A stretch of DNA of 64,000 bases from HKST-UBA85 sp035654775 (GCA_035654775.1 DASRWB010000067.1:21218-85217), one strand, 5' to 3'. Counted from the first letter of the stretch, positions 52,901 to 60,533 are shown. Notes: a model not told the origin generated them from the sequence alone. A program made the numbers and translations.

Positions 52901-53011
52901 GCCTTCATTTTCCAAGGTTTCAACTTGTTTCCAAAGCGACTGGTAGGTGTTTTGAGCTTGAGAACCAAGAGTAAAACACAAAATGATTGAAAATACAGTA
53001 AGTTGTTTCAT
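46949..53011 (-). CDS. Alpha-2-macroglobulin family protein with TonB-plug-like insert
   Basis: This very large secreted or periplasmic protein has 2020 residues from the ATG at 53011; a TTG at 53026 is less likely. A signal peptide (LTVFSIILCFTLGSQAQ) is followed by a helical N-terminal region, MG domains (DRSIYRPGQTVHFKAIAMK), an A2M domain (ETAFFFPHLQTDTEGNVTFSF, cut for length) and a helical thioester domain with C1469-N-E-Q (YPYDCNEQVFGRYY). The CxEQ thioester can trap proteases covalently. Between MG and A2M parts, near residues 1185-1220, a segment LLRGKVSGLTVVQD plus NEVVVVGYGVQKKD looks like a SusC/TonB plug. Bacterial A2Ms are thought to protect the periplasm from host or rival proteases. 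Confidence 0.92.
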   Translation of the reverse strand: MKQLTVFSIILCFTLGSQAQNTYQSLWKQVETLENEGLPKSALTVVNQIETLAEREKNRPQQIKTLLFKSKYALTLEEEAQLNIINRFKVEIETHSLPAKAVLENMLATLYWQYFQQNRWKFYNRTKTENKVDNTDFRTWDLETLFEEIHCHFQNSLSQKNILQSTPAKAFDAILIKAENAEKFRPTLYDILAHNALLFYKTDENSITKPAYKFSIDNADFFASASSFSKLAIVSKDSTSLQLNALKLYRDLTNFHLKNNNLEALVEIDIERLNFLLANCTLNNKEVLFLEALEKAINQYEEQAVSGLYAFEKARILQQQGVTYNIETNPQARWKLKEVLAICENYISSFPESRAAKKFELLKTQILSKQLQITAENLIPSNKHSKVLVRYKNFDSLTFSIYPVSFSQVKTFEEYYREDEKLAFIKKLTVQKKWDAALKNEFDYQFHTTELSIPKLSNGYYILTATANNETKTFATKVIQVTDLAITELTDDLHYRFQVINRNNGKPVNGASIRFSYQKNYNENQIVETYTTDKQGFFTKKKEENERLVNVSVQVKYKEETAQFGNFHLYHYQNNNQEKKTTYQSFLFTDRSIYRPGQTVHFKAIAMKTENGISSVLPNENVYATLLDTNDNEIEELELKTNAYGSVSGSFVLPNSGLTGEYYIEFDSDSGDIDLFQEHYFSVEEYKRPKFETSFNPVTDTFRVNDTVTVNGNAKAFAGSFISNAKVIYHVYRKVDFPVWYYGSRPWFNSEPQEIAYGETTTDDSGQFYITFKALPDQSVPKENSPVFHYHVSADVTDINGETRSATTRVNVGYHTLTAQIQVNEKINKTHLENTLTINTKNLNGEFVSATGMVKIYKLRTPQRVLRQRPWNAPDYQEIPKDEFLDKFPHEAYGNEHDSQNWEKGDLVFEKAFNTENSKELSLGNIKNWKSGQYLIELESKDKFGQSVKSQAKTFIFSDKDSTLADKQLFSIITNKSTYKPNQKVHLTLGSSAKNLVVTVAVEKNKQIIKTEIISLNNNKKTFSVPVTENDYGGFAVHYSYAFANSFVSGTQAVLVPFEKTDLEIETSTFRDKLKPGQEETWSFKIKGPKGEQVSAELLASMYDMSLDQFKAHGWNFNPLQPLNYNPYINPNARLSFSTSGFRVHHQSETQLQYVLQQYDQLNWFGLYFGNQYHLLRGKVSGLTVVQDVEEENMETAMPAPELNEVVVVGYGVQKKDSTANDETTVKENPNPETIQIRKNLQETAFFFPHLQTDTEGNVTFSFTTPEALTQWKLQLLAHTKTLGSTLKTLETVTQKELMVLPNAPRFLRHGDQITLSTKIANLSDKNLSGKAEIQLLNAVSGEEITTNLINSEHVKVFSIDTNSNTQISWRLTIPDNIDAIQYKIIAKAGNFSDGEQNMLPVLSNRILVTETLPMWVKSNETRTFTLDKLKTNSSTSLTHHKLILEITSNPAWYAVQALPYLMEYPYDCNEQVFGRYYANALASYIASSNPRIQEVFNQWRSADVLLSALEKNQDLKNILIQETPWLRDAKSETEQKKRIALLFDLNKMHYEFQNALQKLKQNQMDNGAWAWFNGGSPNRFITQHIIAGFGHLEKLGVIPRSNPQSQMITKALTYLDSAFVEEYQNLTKHNKNTDLSKNHLSYTQLHYLYMRSFFPDIKKSEEVETIMAYYHSQIQKYWLKSALYSKGLMALISYRMNDNKTTERILKSVKENSITNEELGMYWKENVASWYWYQAPIETHALLIEVFSEAGTTIQSEAENTETIDNLKIWLLKNKQTNKWETTKATTEAVYALLLQGSDWLSVAETVDVIIGNNPIAANKLNEVKTEAGTGYYKTVWEAHEVKPEMANVTLTKKSEGIAWGSLYWQYFEDLDKITSAETPLKLQKKIFKKKYTATGEELSAITAETELKVGDLVRIRIELRSDRDMEFIHMKDMRAAGLEPINVLSGYKWQDGLGYYESTKDASTNFFFDFLPKGIYVFEYDLRVNNAGNMSNGITTIQSMYAPEFSSHSEGQRISVKE

Positions 53012-53166
53012 AGCTTTTTTATTCAAGGGTAATGTAAGTTTAAAAACCGAATAAAGACAAATGATAGGCCGAAGTCTTTACCCGAGTTAAGATAGTTAAT
53101 TTATGATTGAATTGGAAATCAAAAATGGTACCACAATATTTTGTTGATTTTTTACGATATTTGAAC

Positions 53167-53931
53167 ATGCGAATTTTCTTCTTGTTTTTATTCTTTCCCA
53201 TAGCCGTGTTTAGCCAGTCTTTACAAAACCATGAAGTAGAGCAACTAATTAAAAACAAACAATTTAATAAGGCCAAAAGTGTTTTGCAATCCCATTTAGA
53301 AGTAAAACCGGATGATTTAACAGCCATAGAGCTTTTGGGCGATGTATATGGGCAAGAAAAAAAATGGGATGAAGCCATTGAAGCTTATGAAAAATTGGTA
53401 CAAACAAAACCAAAAAACGCAAACTACCAATACAAGTATGGAGGTGCATTAGGAATGAAAGCCAAATCGGTAAGCAAGTTTCGTGCATTGGGTTTAATTG
53501 GTGATGTAGAAGAAGCTTTTTTAAAAGCAGCAAGTTTAGATCCTACTCATATAGATACACGATGGGCCTTGGTGCATTACTACTTGCATGTTCCGGGTAT
53601 TGTTGGAGGCAGCTACACCAAAGCCATGCGTTATGCCAAGGAACTGTATGCCTTATCACCGGTTGACGGCTATTTGGCCATAGGCCACGTACATGAAGAA
53701 AAAAAAGAATTTGCACAAGCCGAAATGAATTATAAACAGGCCGTTGCCGTTGGTGGCAGCAAAACCTGCTATACTCATTTGGCGGATTTGTATGTCAATA
53801 TGAAGCACTACAATAAAGCTGTTCGGGTTTTAGAAGAAGCTTATGAAAAGCTGAAAAACCGCGATATTTTACATAAAATTCAACTTCTTACTGAAGAACA
53901 CAACCTTACATCTTCTTTGATAAACCGCTAG
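53167..53931 (+). CDS. Exported tetratricopeptide-repeat protein
   Basis: This protein of about 254 residues starts at the ATG 53167, which directly precedes the signal peptide RIFFLFLFFPIAVFSQ; an earlier start at 53107 adds only non-conserved residues. Several TPR units follow (NKAKSVLQSHLEVKPDDLTA, WDEAIEAYEKLVQTKPKNAN, then FAQAEMNYKQAV and YNKAVRVLEEAYEKL). It is probably a periplasmic protein-protein interaction scaffold. It is divergent from the alpha-2-macroglobulin gene; the 155-base gap contains no clear exact -7 element for either. Confidence 0.88.
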   Translation: MRIFFLFLFFPIAVFSQSLQNHEVEQLIKNKQFNKAKSVLQSHLEVKPDDLTAIELLGDVYGQEKKWDEAIEAYEKLVQTKPKNANYQYKYGGALGMKAKSVSKFRALGLIGDVEEAFLKAASLDPTHIDTRWALVHYYLHVPGIVGGSYTKAMRYAKELYALSPVDGYLAIGHVHEEKKEFAQAEMNYKQAVAVGGSKTCYTHLADLYVNMKHYNKAVRVLEEAYEKLKNRDILHKIQLLTEEHNLTSSLINR

Positions 53932-54005
53932 TCAAAACATCATACTTATTATTGTTATTTGGATAACCGGAAGGCTAAGCTAAAGTTTTGTTAATTTTCT
54001 TATAT

Positions 54006-54022
54006 TAATAGTAAAACTATTA
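54006..54022 (+). promoter_or_regulatory. Candidate TetR operator palindrome
   Basis: A perfect 7-bp inverted repeat TAATAGT-AAA-ACTATTA spans 17 bases and overlaps by two bases the TATATTTG -7 element (54021-54028) of the TetR gene. TetR-family repressors commonly bind such palindromes over their own promoter. Confidence 0.6.
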
Positions 54023-54028
54023 TATTTG
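54021..54028 (+). promoter_or_regulatory. -7 element TATATTTG of the TetR gene
   Basis: This is an exact TAnnTTTG match, 18 bases before the ATG at 54047. The TTG at 54026 that would give a longer protein lies inside the element and is rejected as a start. Confidence 0.55.
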
Positions 54029-54046
54029 CGTGTAAAATATTTTAAT

Positions 54047-54721
54047 ATGAAAATATTGCTTTCAAATTTGACGATAGATGTGCCTAAAGGCATATACAAT
54101 AAAGATCCACAATCTTCAGATTTAGGAAAACGAATAATTTCCGGAAGTATAGATTTAATAGAGGAAATCGGTTTTGAAGCTTTTACTTTCAAGAAATTAG
54201 GAATAAAAATAGGTTCAAATGAAAGTTCAATATACAGGTATTTTGAAAGCAAGTACAAACTTTTAATATACCTGACGTTGTGGTATTGGGCTTGGCTGGA
54301 ATACCGGTTTGTTTTTGAAACACAAAACATTCAGGATTTAGAAGAGCGTTTGGTAAAAGGCATCGAAGTAGTTACCCGAACGGTAGAATCAGATTCAAAT
54401 TTCTCTCATATAGATGAAGTAAAGTTAAACCGAATAATCATCAATGACAGCCTAAAATCCTTTTTAAACAAAGAAGTAGATCAGGAAAACAAAGAAGGAC
54501 ACTTTGAAATTTACAAACGCCTTGTTAAAAGGCTGGCGCAACTTATACACGATGTAAACACAGAATACCAAGCGCCGTTAAGTCTAGCAAGCACCATTGT
54601 AGAGAGTGCTTTACACCAGCATTTCTTAAAAGAGCATTTAACTTCCATAACCAATTGTAATAATTCCTATTCCCCAACACAATTTTTAACAGATGTAGCA
54701 TTAAAATCTATCAAAAAATGA
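54047..54721 (+). CDS. TetR/AcrR family transcriptional regulator
   Basis: This protein of about 224 residues has an N-terminal helix-turn-helix at roughly 25-70: GKRIISGSIDLIEEIGFEAF then FTFKKLGIKIGSNESSIYRYFESK with the recognition-helix YRYF motif of the family. The rest is a helical ligand-binding and dimerisation domain. The next gene overlaps it by 4 bases (ATGA), so it should regulate its own operon, which once encoded an efflux or secretion system. Because that operon appears deleted (see next feature), the regulator may now have few targets besides its own promoter. Confidence 0.9.
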   Translation: MKILLSNLTIDVPKGIYNKDPQSSDLGKRIISGSIDLIEEIGFEAFTFKKLGIKIGSNESSIYRYFESKYKLLIYLTLWYWAWLEYRFVFETQNIQDLEERLVKGIEVVTRTVESDSNFSHIDEVKLNRIIINDSLKSFLNKEVDQENKEGHFEIYKRLVKRLAQLIHDVNTEYQAPLSLASTIVESALHQHFLKEHLTSITNCNNSYSPTQFLTDVALKSIKK

Positions 54722-55773
54722 ATGAAGTTTTAACGCCTTGGAAGCGCTTTTTTGGGTTGTTGCAATTAGAGCGTAAAGCCATCGTGCAAATATTTTACTA
54801 TGCGGTTTTCTCGGGCTTAGTGGCACTTACACTTCCGTTAGGTATTCAGGCTATTGTAAATTTAATTCAAGGCGCCCAAATTTCTACTTCATGGATTGTA
54901 CTTGTAGTTTTAGTAACCTTAGGTGTAGTGTTTTCGGGCGCTTTAAAGCTGATGCAATTGAGAATAATTGAGAATATTCAGCAAAAAGTATTTACCAGAG
55001 CTCCAATTGATTCAACTGAAGCAGGAATTACTGTAAATGACAGAAAATTGCAAATTGAAAAATACAAACTTGAGCTGAACAAAAAAGCCTTAGAGCTTTC
55101 TAATTTTTTATGGCTGGAAAATAATATTCCTTTAGAACTGCAAGAAAACATTATTCCTGATGCTGCAACACCAAGCCAAATTGATATGGTTTTACAGCTA
55201 TCGAAAAATACAATTGAAAATCAAAACTTAAACAATCATCCAAAATTACAATCCCTTAATTTTAAATTAAAACAGCAAGAAGTAGATACTCAACTAAAAC
55301 GAAATAAGTTACTTCCTACACTAAATCTTGAATATAATTTTTTAACCCAAAATCCTGACCTATCCAATACTTTTAACACCGTAAATTATAAAAGTGGCTT
55401 ATACTTTACCATGCCTTTGTTTTTAAGAAAAGAGCGAGGCGAATTAAAACTGGCTAAAGTAAAGCTAGACTATACCAAGTTTGAAATTTCTAATACACAG
55501 GTGACTTTGCTTAACACATTAAAAGCGCTGCAAACTGAGCTTGAATCCTTTGAAAAACAAAACACGTATTTACAAAAAATAGTGACCGATTACCAACTAT
55601 TGGTTACTGCCGAAGAGCGTAAATTAGAAATGGGCGACAGCTCTATTTTTCTAATAAATACAAGGGAAAACGCATTAATAGACGCAAAATTAAAAGCAGT
55701 TGAACTTCAGTACCATTTTCTTGTGGTTAAAGCCAAATTATTTAATAATTTAGCTGTCAATCCAAATAGCTAA
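54718..55773 (+). CDS. Chimeric ORF: N-terminus of an ABC exporter fused in frame to the C-terminal half of a TolC-like protein
   Basis: The 351-residue frame has two unrelated parts. Residues 1-94 are the start of a type-I-secretion-like ABC exporter (TPWKRFFGLLQLERKAIVQI; then LPLGIQAIVNLIQGAQISTS and two membrane helices), ending at IENIQQKVFTR. From A95 (PIDSTEAGITVNDRKLQ) to the end the sequence is the second half of a TolC/OEP outer-membrane efflux protein (LELSNFLWLENNIPLELQEN, then YKSGLYFTMPLFLRKERGEL). The ABC nucleotide-binding domain, the expected HlyD-type adaptor gene and the TolC signal peptide are all absent. An internal deletion of about 3 kb (inferred) joined at about 54996-55005 explains this. 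Probably non-functional; an assembly error is the alternative. Confidence 0.8.
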   Translation: MNEVLTPWKRFFGLLQLERKAIVQIFYYAVFSGLVALTLPLGIQAIVNLIQGAQISTSWIVLVVLVTLGVVFSGALKLMQLRIIENIQQKVFTRAPIDSTEAGITVNDRKLQIEKYKLELNKKALELSNFLWLENNIPLELQENIIPDAATPSQIDMVLQLSKNTIENQNLNNHPKLQSLNFKLKQQEVDTQLKRNKLLPTLNLEYNFLTQNPDLSNTFNTVNYKSGLYFTMPLFLRKERGELKLAKVKLDYTKFEISNTQVTLLNTLKALQTELESFEKQNTYLQKIVTDYQLLVTAEERKLEMGDSSIFLINTRENALIDAKLKAVELQYHFLVVKAKLFNNLAVNPNS

Positions 55774-55808
55774 GAAAACGTTACGGCTATTTAAAATATA
55801 TCGTATTG

Positions 55809-57161
55809 ATGAATGTACATTTTATAGCCATTGGTGGTAGTGCCATGCATAATTTAGCCTTGGCACTACACCACAAAGGATATCAAATAACCGGTAGCGA
55901 TGATGAAATTTTTGAACCTTCAAGAACCAGACTGGAAGCCAAAGGATTGCTGCCCAAAACGCTAGGTTGGTTTCCCGAAAAAATTACTGAAAATCTTGAC
56001 GCTGTTGTATTGGGAATGCACGCTAAAGCAGATAACCCTGAACTTTTAAGAGCACAGGAATTAAAACTTAAAATTTATAGTTATCCCGAATTTCTATATG
56101 AACAAAGCAAAAATAAAACACGTGTAGTTATAGGTGGAAGTCATGGAAAAACTACAATTACAGCCATGATTTTACATGTAATGAAATACTACAATAGAGA
56201 TGTGGATTTTATGGTGGGCGCACAACTGGACGGTTTTGATGTAATGGTAAAACTTACAGAAGACAATGATTTTATTGTGTTGGAAGGTGATGAATATTTA
56301 AGTTCACCTATTGACAGAAGACCAAAGTTTCACCTGTATAAACCCAATATTGCGTTATTAAGCGGAATTGCCTGGGACCATATAAATGTATTTCCAACTT
56401 ATGAAAACTACGTAGAACAGTTTAAAATATTTGTCGATACCATAGTAAAAGGCGGAAGCATTACTTACAACGAAGAAGATGCAGAAGTGAAAAAGGTAGT
56501 AGAAGCCAGTGAAAATACCATCAGAAAACTGCCGTACCAAACTCCGGAATACAAAATACAAAACGGACAAACCCTGCTAGAAACATCCGAAGGACCTTTG
56601 CCTATTGAAGTTTTTGGAAAGCATAACCTTAATAATCTTGCAGGAGCCAAATGGATATGTCAGCATATGGGAGTAGATGAAGACGATTTTTACGAAGCAA
56701 TCGCCACTTTCAAAGGCGCCAGTAAACGCTTGGAAAAATTAGCCGAAAGTAAAACAGCAGTAGCATACAAAGATTTTGCTCATTCGCCCAGTAAAGTTCA
56801 GGCAACAACCCGAGCGGTGAAAGAACAGTATAAAGACCGAAAACTTATTGCTTGTTTAGAGCTACACACCTACAGTAGTTTAAATGCCCGGTTTTTAAAA
56901 GAATATCAAGGTGCGTTAGATGCTGCAGATGTAGCTGTTGTATTTTATTCACCACATGCACTTGAAATTAAAAAACTCGAAACAGTTACCAAAGAGCAAA
57001 TCGCAACAGCCTTTCAGCGTGAGGATATTATAATCTACACCAATCCGGAGGATTTTAAAAACTTTTTGTTTGCACAAAATTTTCAGAATACCGCTTTGTT
57101 GCTAATGAGTTCGGGAAATTATGGCGGATTAAATTTAGATGAAGTAAAGCAGCGAATTTAA
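55809..57161 (+). CDS. mpl: Mur ligase family protein, Mpl-type (UDP-MurNAc:tripeptide ligase / MurC-like)
   Basis: This 450-residue ATP-dependent ligase has an N-terminal Rossmann domain (HFIAIGGSAMHNLALALHHKG), the P-loop VIGGSHGKTTITAMIL, and the EGDEYLSSPIDRRPKF central segment typical of Mpl rather than MurC. The C-terminal YKDFAHSPSKVQATTRAVKE and LELHTYSSLNARFLKEY follow. Mpl reattaches recycled tripeptide to UDP-MurNAc; in Bacteroidota it is often listed as a MurC-like peptidoglycan synthetase. The ATG at 55809 is taken, not the TTG at 55806. It follows the chimeric ORF by 35 bases but has a separate role. Confidence 0.9.
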   Translation: MNVHFIAIGGSAMHNLALALHHKGYQITGSDDEIFEPSRTRLEAKGLLPKTLGWFPEKITENLDAVVLGMHAKADNPELLRAQELKLKIYSYPEFLYEQSKNKTRVVIGGSHGKTTITAMILHVMKYYNRDVDFMVGAQLDGFDVMVKLTEDNDFIVLEGDEYLSSPIDRRPKFHLYKPNIALLSGIAWDHINVFPTYENYVEQFKIFVDTIVKGGSITYNEEDAEVKKVVEASENTIRKLPYQTPEYKIQNGQTLLETSEGPLPIEVFGKHNLNNLAGAKWICQHMGVDEDDFYEAIATFKGASKRLEKLAESKTAVAYKDFAHSPSKVQATTRAVKEQYKDRKLIACLELHTYSSLNARFLKEYQGALDAADVAVVFYSPHALEIKKLETVTKEQIATAFQREDIIIYTNPEDFKNFLFAQNFQNTALLLMSSGNYGGLNLDEVKQRI

Positions 57162-57204
57162 TTCTCTCAAATAAATAAAAAAATACACCCAACCTTCGGC
57201 TAAA

Positions 57205-57795
57205 CTAGAACAGGCTGCTTATAAAAGCTTCAATGCACTTTTGATTCTTTTTTATGAGTTCTTGTTTAGCCAGTTCAGCGTCAGTCTTACTGCGGTTTTG
57301 AGACAGTTTAAACGTTCCTTCCCATGAGGTAACATCAATTTCAAATGCATGAATATACGGTAAATACTTGGTCATTTGTTCATTGTCAGGATCCAGCACA
57401 TACTTGTGCTCAGGCTCTTCTAAAGAATGCGTCATGTAAATAAGCGACTGTTTAACATCTTCACTTTTTGAAACGGCTGTAACATTGCCTTTCACATGCA
57501 CTTTTATGTAATTCCAGGTTGGCAATTGCGTAGTAGTATAAATACTTGGTGAAATATAGCACTGTGGTCCGGAAAATACAGCCGTAACCGTATGGTTATT
57601 TTTTAAAAATGCAGCCTGTGGGTTGTGGACATCCATATGCCCGATAAGTTTGCTGCCATTCCATACTAGAGGCACTTGTGTAATTATAGGTTCACTTCCG
57701 TTAATAGATATGAGCGTAGCTAGCGGATAGCTTTTTATCACTTCCAGCAATTGATGCTGCGTACTATTTTGATGTATTTTTGGAGGATAACTCAT
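57205..57795 (-). CDS. FMN-binding negative transcriptional regulator, PaiB family
   Basis: This 196-residue split-barrel protein of the PaiB/FMN_bind_2 family starts with the typical MSYPPKIHQNS and contains the LIGHMDVHNPQ strand and the PTWNYIKVHVKGNVT flavin-binding motif. PaiB proteins were named as negative regulators of sporulation genes in Bacillus, but have no DNA-binding domain; a flavin-dependent detoxification or redox function is at least as likely. It stands alone, divergent from radC, and no terminator was identified in the short gap after it. Confidence 0.92.
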   Translation of the reverse strand: MSYPPKIHQNSTQHQLLEVIKSYPLATLISINGSEPIITQVPLVWNGSKLIGHMDVHNPQAAFLKNNHTVTAVFSGPQCYISPSIYTTTQLPTWNYIKVHVKGNVTAVSKSEDVKQSLIYMTHSLEEPEHKYVLDPDNEQMTKYLPYIHAFEIDVTSWEGTFKLSQNRSKTDAELAKQELIKKNQKCIEAFISSLF

Positions 57796-57853
57796 TAAAA
57801 GGAATATACTAAAAAATATTGCTTCTGAAAGTTACAATATTTATCTTTAGCCT

Positions 57854-58552
57854 ATGCAGGAAAAACCCATTTCATTTTCAATAAAACATTGGAAACAAGA
57901 TGATCAACCCAGAGAAAAGCTTCGGGATAAAGGCAAGGTTGCTTTAAGCGATGCCGAGTTGGTCGCTATTTTAATTGGTTCCGGAAGTAGAGATGAAAGT
58001 GCAGTAGAATTGTGTAAACGTATTTTAGCCAGTGTTGATAATAACTTAAACCAATTGGGTAAACTATCGTTAAAACAACTAATGGCATTTAAAGGGATAG
58101 GTGAAGCAAAAGCCATTACCATTGCTGCTGCAATGGAATTGGGTAGAAGGCGAAGAAGTGAAGAGGCCATACAGCAAAAAAAAATCACCTCGAGCAATGA
58201 TGTCTTTGAGTTGATGCAACCCCTTATTGGCGAATTGCATTATGAAGAGTTTTGGATAATTTATTTAAACAATTCCAATAAAGTTATTCAAAAACAGCAA
58301 CTCAGTAAAGGCGGTATAACCGGAACCTTAGTTGATGTTCGTATGGTTTTAAAAATGGCATTAGAAGTCAATGCCACGGGAATTATATTGGCACATAATC
58401 ATCCGTCAGGAACTTTGAAACCCAGCGAAACCGACAGGAAGCTTACCACAAAAATAAAAACCGCTGCAGAAAGTATGGATATTAAAGTGCTGGATCACCT
58501 TATCATAACTGAAAAAGCGTACTTTAGCTTTGCTGACGAAAATATTCTTTAA
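57854..58552 (+). CDS. radC: RadC family JAB/MPN domain protein
   Basis: This 232-residue protein has an N-terminal helix-hairpin-helix part (LMAFKGIGEAKAITIAAAMELG) and a C-terminal JAMM metalloprotease-like domain with H181, H183 and D194 (LAHNHPSGTLKPSETD) plus the upstream glutamate (YEEFWIIYL). The name DNA repair protein RadC is historical; the actual activity is unclear. A TATCTTTA element (one mismatch) lies 4 bases before the ATG, again nearly leaderless. The DUF7033 gene begins right after the stop, so the three genes to 60533 look like one transcript. Confidence 0.95.
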   Translation: MQEKPISFSIKHWKQDDQPREKLRDKGKVALSDAELVAILIGSGSRDESAVELCKRILASVDNNLNQLGKLSLKQLMAFKGIGEAKAITIAAAMELGRRRRSEEAIQQKKITSSNDVFELMQPLIGELHYEEFWIIYLNNSNKVIQKQQLSKGGITGTLVDVRMVLKMALEVNATGIILAHNHPSGTLKPSETDRKLTTKIKTAAESMDIKVLDHLIITEKAYFSFADENIL

Positions 58553-59854
58553 ATGCTGTTAGTATATACCTATAAAGTTACCCCAAGAGTTACTTACGCG
58601 TTTAAACATATTTGTACGCGAATATTAGGCATTCCTGTTGAATTTACAACTAAAATTGAAACATTCATCGCACATAACAGTATAAAACTATCCTATACCA
58701 AGCAACCTTTAAGCAACGAAATTTTTATTAAAAGTCACGAATTGTTGTTTGAGCAAGGCCTATCTGATATTGATATACATATACATGAATGGGGCAACAC
58801 GAAAGGCTTTTTCCAAACTTCTGAGCGGAGTAATTTGCCCTTTGATATTTTTGCAGCTTCCTTTTATCTATTGAGTAGATATGAAGAATATTTACCCCAT
58901 GTAAAAGATGAATACGGCAGATTTATGGCTTCAGAAAGTATAGCTTATAAGTATGATTTTTTACGCCAGCCGGTTGTTGATATTTGGGCATATAAGCTAA
59001 AAGAAGTTTTACAAACTCATTTTCCGGAGTATGAGTTTCCTAAAAAAGAGTATACCCTAAAACCGGTAATTGATGTGCCTTCGCCCTATCATTATCGTCT
59101 TAAAGGTTTTATGCGCACTTTTGGAGGAACTTTGAAAGATCTGGTTGAATTTAAATTTAAAAGCCTGTATCAGCGTTATCTGGTTTTACTGGGTTTTAAA
59201 CACGATCCGTATGATACCTTTAAATATATAATCAACAAACAAAAGCAAAGTACTTATCGGTTTTTATTTTTGTTTTTAATAGGCGATTATTCAACCTATG
59301 ACAAAGGCATTAACATTCAAAAAAAGAAGTTTACGGCTTTAATTAAGCATGTTTCAGATTACTGTGAAGTAGGCCTAAAAGCTTCCTATTTTGCATTAGA
59401 AGATATGGCCGTTTTAAAAAAGGAAAAACAACGAATGGAACAAGTGATTAACACGTCGTTGAAAGCCTCAAGAAATTCATTTTCTAAATTAAATTTACCG
59501 CAATCCTATCGGAATATGGTCGAACTGGAAATACTGGAAGATTATTCCATGGGATATGTAAACCAGCTGGGGTTTAGAGCCGGAACTTGTACGCCTTTTT
59601 TCTTCTATGATTTAGATTACGAAATTCAAACCCCACTTAAAATTCATTCTTATCACGTGCTGGATTATGCTTTATTGAAAACCGTTTCACTCTTGGATAA
59701 AAAAAAGGAATTAAACCAACTTATCTCTCAAATTAAAAACGTAAACGGCGAGTTTGTTTTTGTGTTTCACAACTACACTTTTAGCAATAATGAACGATGG
59801 AAAGATTTTAAAGAACTGTTTAACCTGATTTTAAATTCTCCAAATGAAGCTTAA
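58553..59854 (+). CDS. DUF7033 / polysaccharide-deacetylase-like protein
   Basis: This 433-residue protein has an N-terminal DUF7033 domain (LLVYTYKVTPRVTYAFKH, then NLPFDIFAASFYLLSRYEEY) and a C-terminal region resembling a NodB-type polysaccharide deacetylase (LKPVIDVPSPYHYRLKGF, FRAGTCTPFFFYDLDYE, FVFVFHNYTFSN). The usual TFDD metal motif is replaced by VIDVP, so ordinary deacetylase chemistry is doubtful. It is cytosolic or peripheral, as there is no signal peptide. It starts on the base after the radC stop and overlaps the nucleotidase gene by 11 bases. Confidence 0.85.
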   Translation: MLLVYTYKVTPRVTYAFKHICTRILGIPVEFTTKIETFIAHNSIKLSYTKQPLSNEIFIKSHELLFEQGLSDIDIHIHEWGNTKGFFQTSERSNLPFDIFAASFYLLSRYEEYLPHVKDEYGRFMASESIAYKYDFLRQPVVDIWAYKLKEVLQTHFPEYEFPKKEYTLKPVIDVPSPYHYRLKGFMRTFGGTLKDLVEFKFKSLYQRYLVLLGFKHDPYDTFKYIINKQKQSTYRFLFLFLIGDYSTYDKGINIQKKKFTALIKHVSDYCEVGLKASYFALEDMAVLKKEKQRMEQVINTSLKASRNSFSKLNLPQSYRNMVELEILEDYSMGYVNQLGFRAGTCTPFFFYDLDYEIQTPLKIHSYHVLDYALLKTVSLLDKKKELNQLISQIKNVNGEFVFVFHNYTFSNNERWKDFKELFNLILNSPNEA

Positions 59855-60533
59855 ACACATCACTCATGTTTTCTTTGATTTAGATCATACGCTTTGGGAT
59901 TTTGATAAAAACTCGGCATTAACTTTTGAGAAAATTTTTGAACTAAACCAATTGTCAATACATTTACAAGATTTTATCACCGTTTATGAACCCATAAATT
60001 TAAAATACTGGCAACTGTACAGAAATGAACAAATAGACAAAACCAACCTTCGTTTTGGAAGATTAAACGACGCGTTTAATGCATTAGGGATTGAGCTGGA
60101 ACCTGAACGTATCCATAAACTGGCTCATGATTATATAACATACCTGGCTACTTTCAATCATCTATTTGAGGATACTATTTCTATATTACAATACCTTAAA
60201 GAAAACTATAATCTGCACATAATTACCAACGGATTTAAAGAAGTTCAGCACCAAAAACTGGAAAATTCAGGGATTTTAAGTTATTTCCAAACGGTAACAA
60301 ATTCTGAAATGGTAGGCGTAAAGAAACCCAATCCCAAAATTTTTGAGCACGCATTGCATTCAGCACAGGCCAAAACACAAAACAGCATCATGATTGGTGA
60401 TAATCTGGAAGCCGATGTTTATGGAGCTTTACACGTTGGACTAGACGCCATTTTCTTTAACTATAGAAATGAAAATATACAACAAGAAATAAAAGAAGTA
60501 AAGAACCTTTCAGCACTTAAAAAGTATTTATAA
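59844..60533 (+). CDS. YjjG family HAD-type (noncanonical pyrimidine) nucleotidase
   Basis: This 229-residue HAD phosphatase has motif I VFFDLDHTLWDFDKN with nucleophile D12 and D14, motif II LHIITNGFKEVQ, the motif III lysine in GVKKPNPKIFEHAL, and motif IV IMIGDNLEADVYGA. The length and cap match YjjG-type 5'-nucleotidases that clean up noncanonical pyrimidine nucleotides. It overlaps the upstream gene and is followed 15 bases later by an exported protein of unknown function. Confidence 0.9.
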   Translation: MKLKHITHVFFDLDHTLWDFDKNSALTFEKIFELNQLSIHLQDFITVYEPINLKYWQLYRNEQIDKTNLRFGRLNDAFNALGIELEPERIHKLAHDYITYLATFNHLFEDTISILQYLKENYNLHIITNGFKEVQHQKLENSGILSYFQTVTNSEMVGVKKPNPKIFEHALHSAQAKTQNSIMIGDNLEADVYGALHVGLDAIFFNYRNENIQQEIKEVKNLSALKKYL

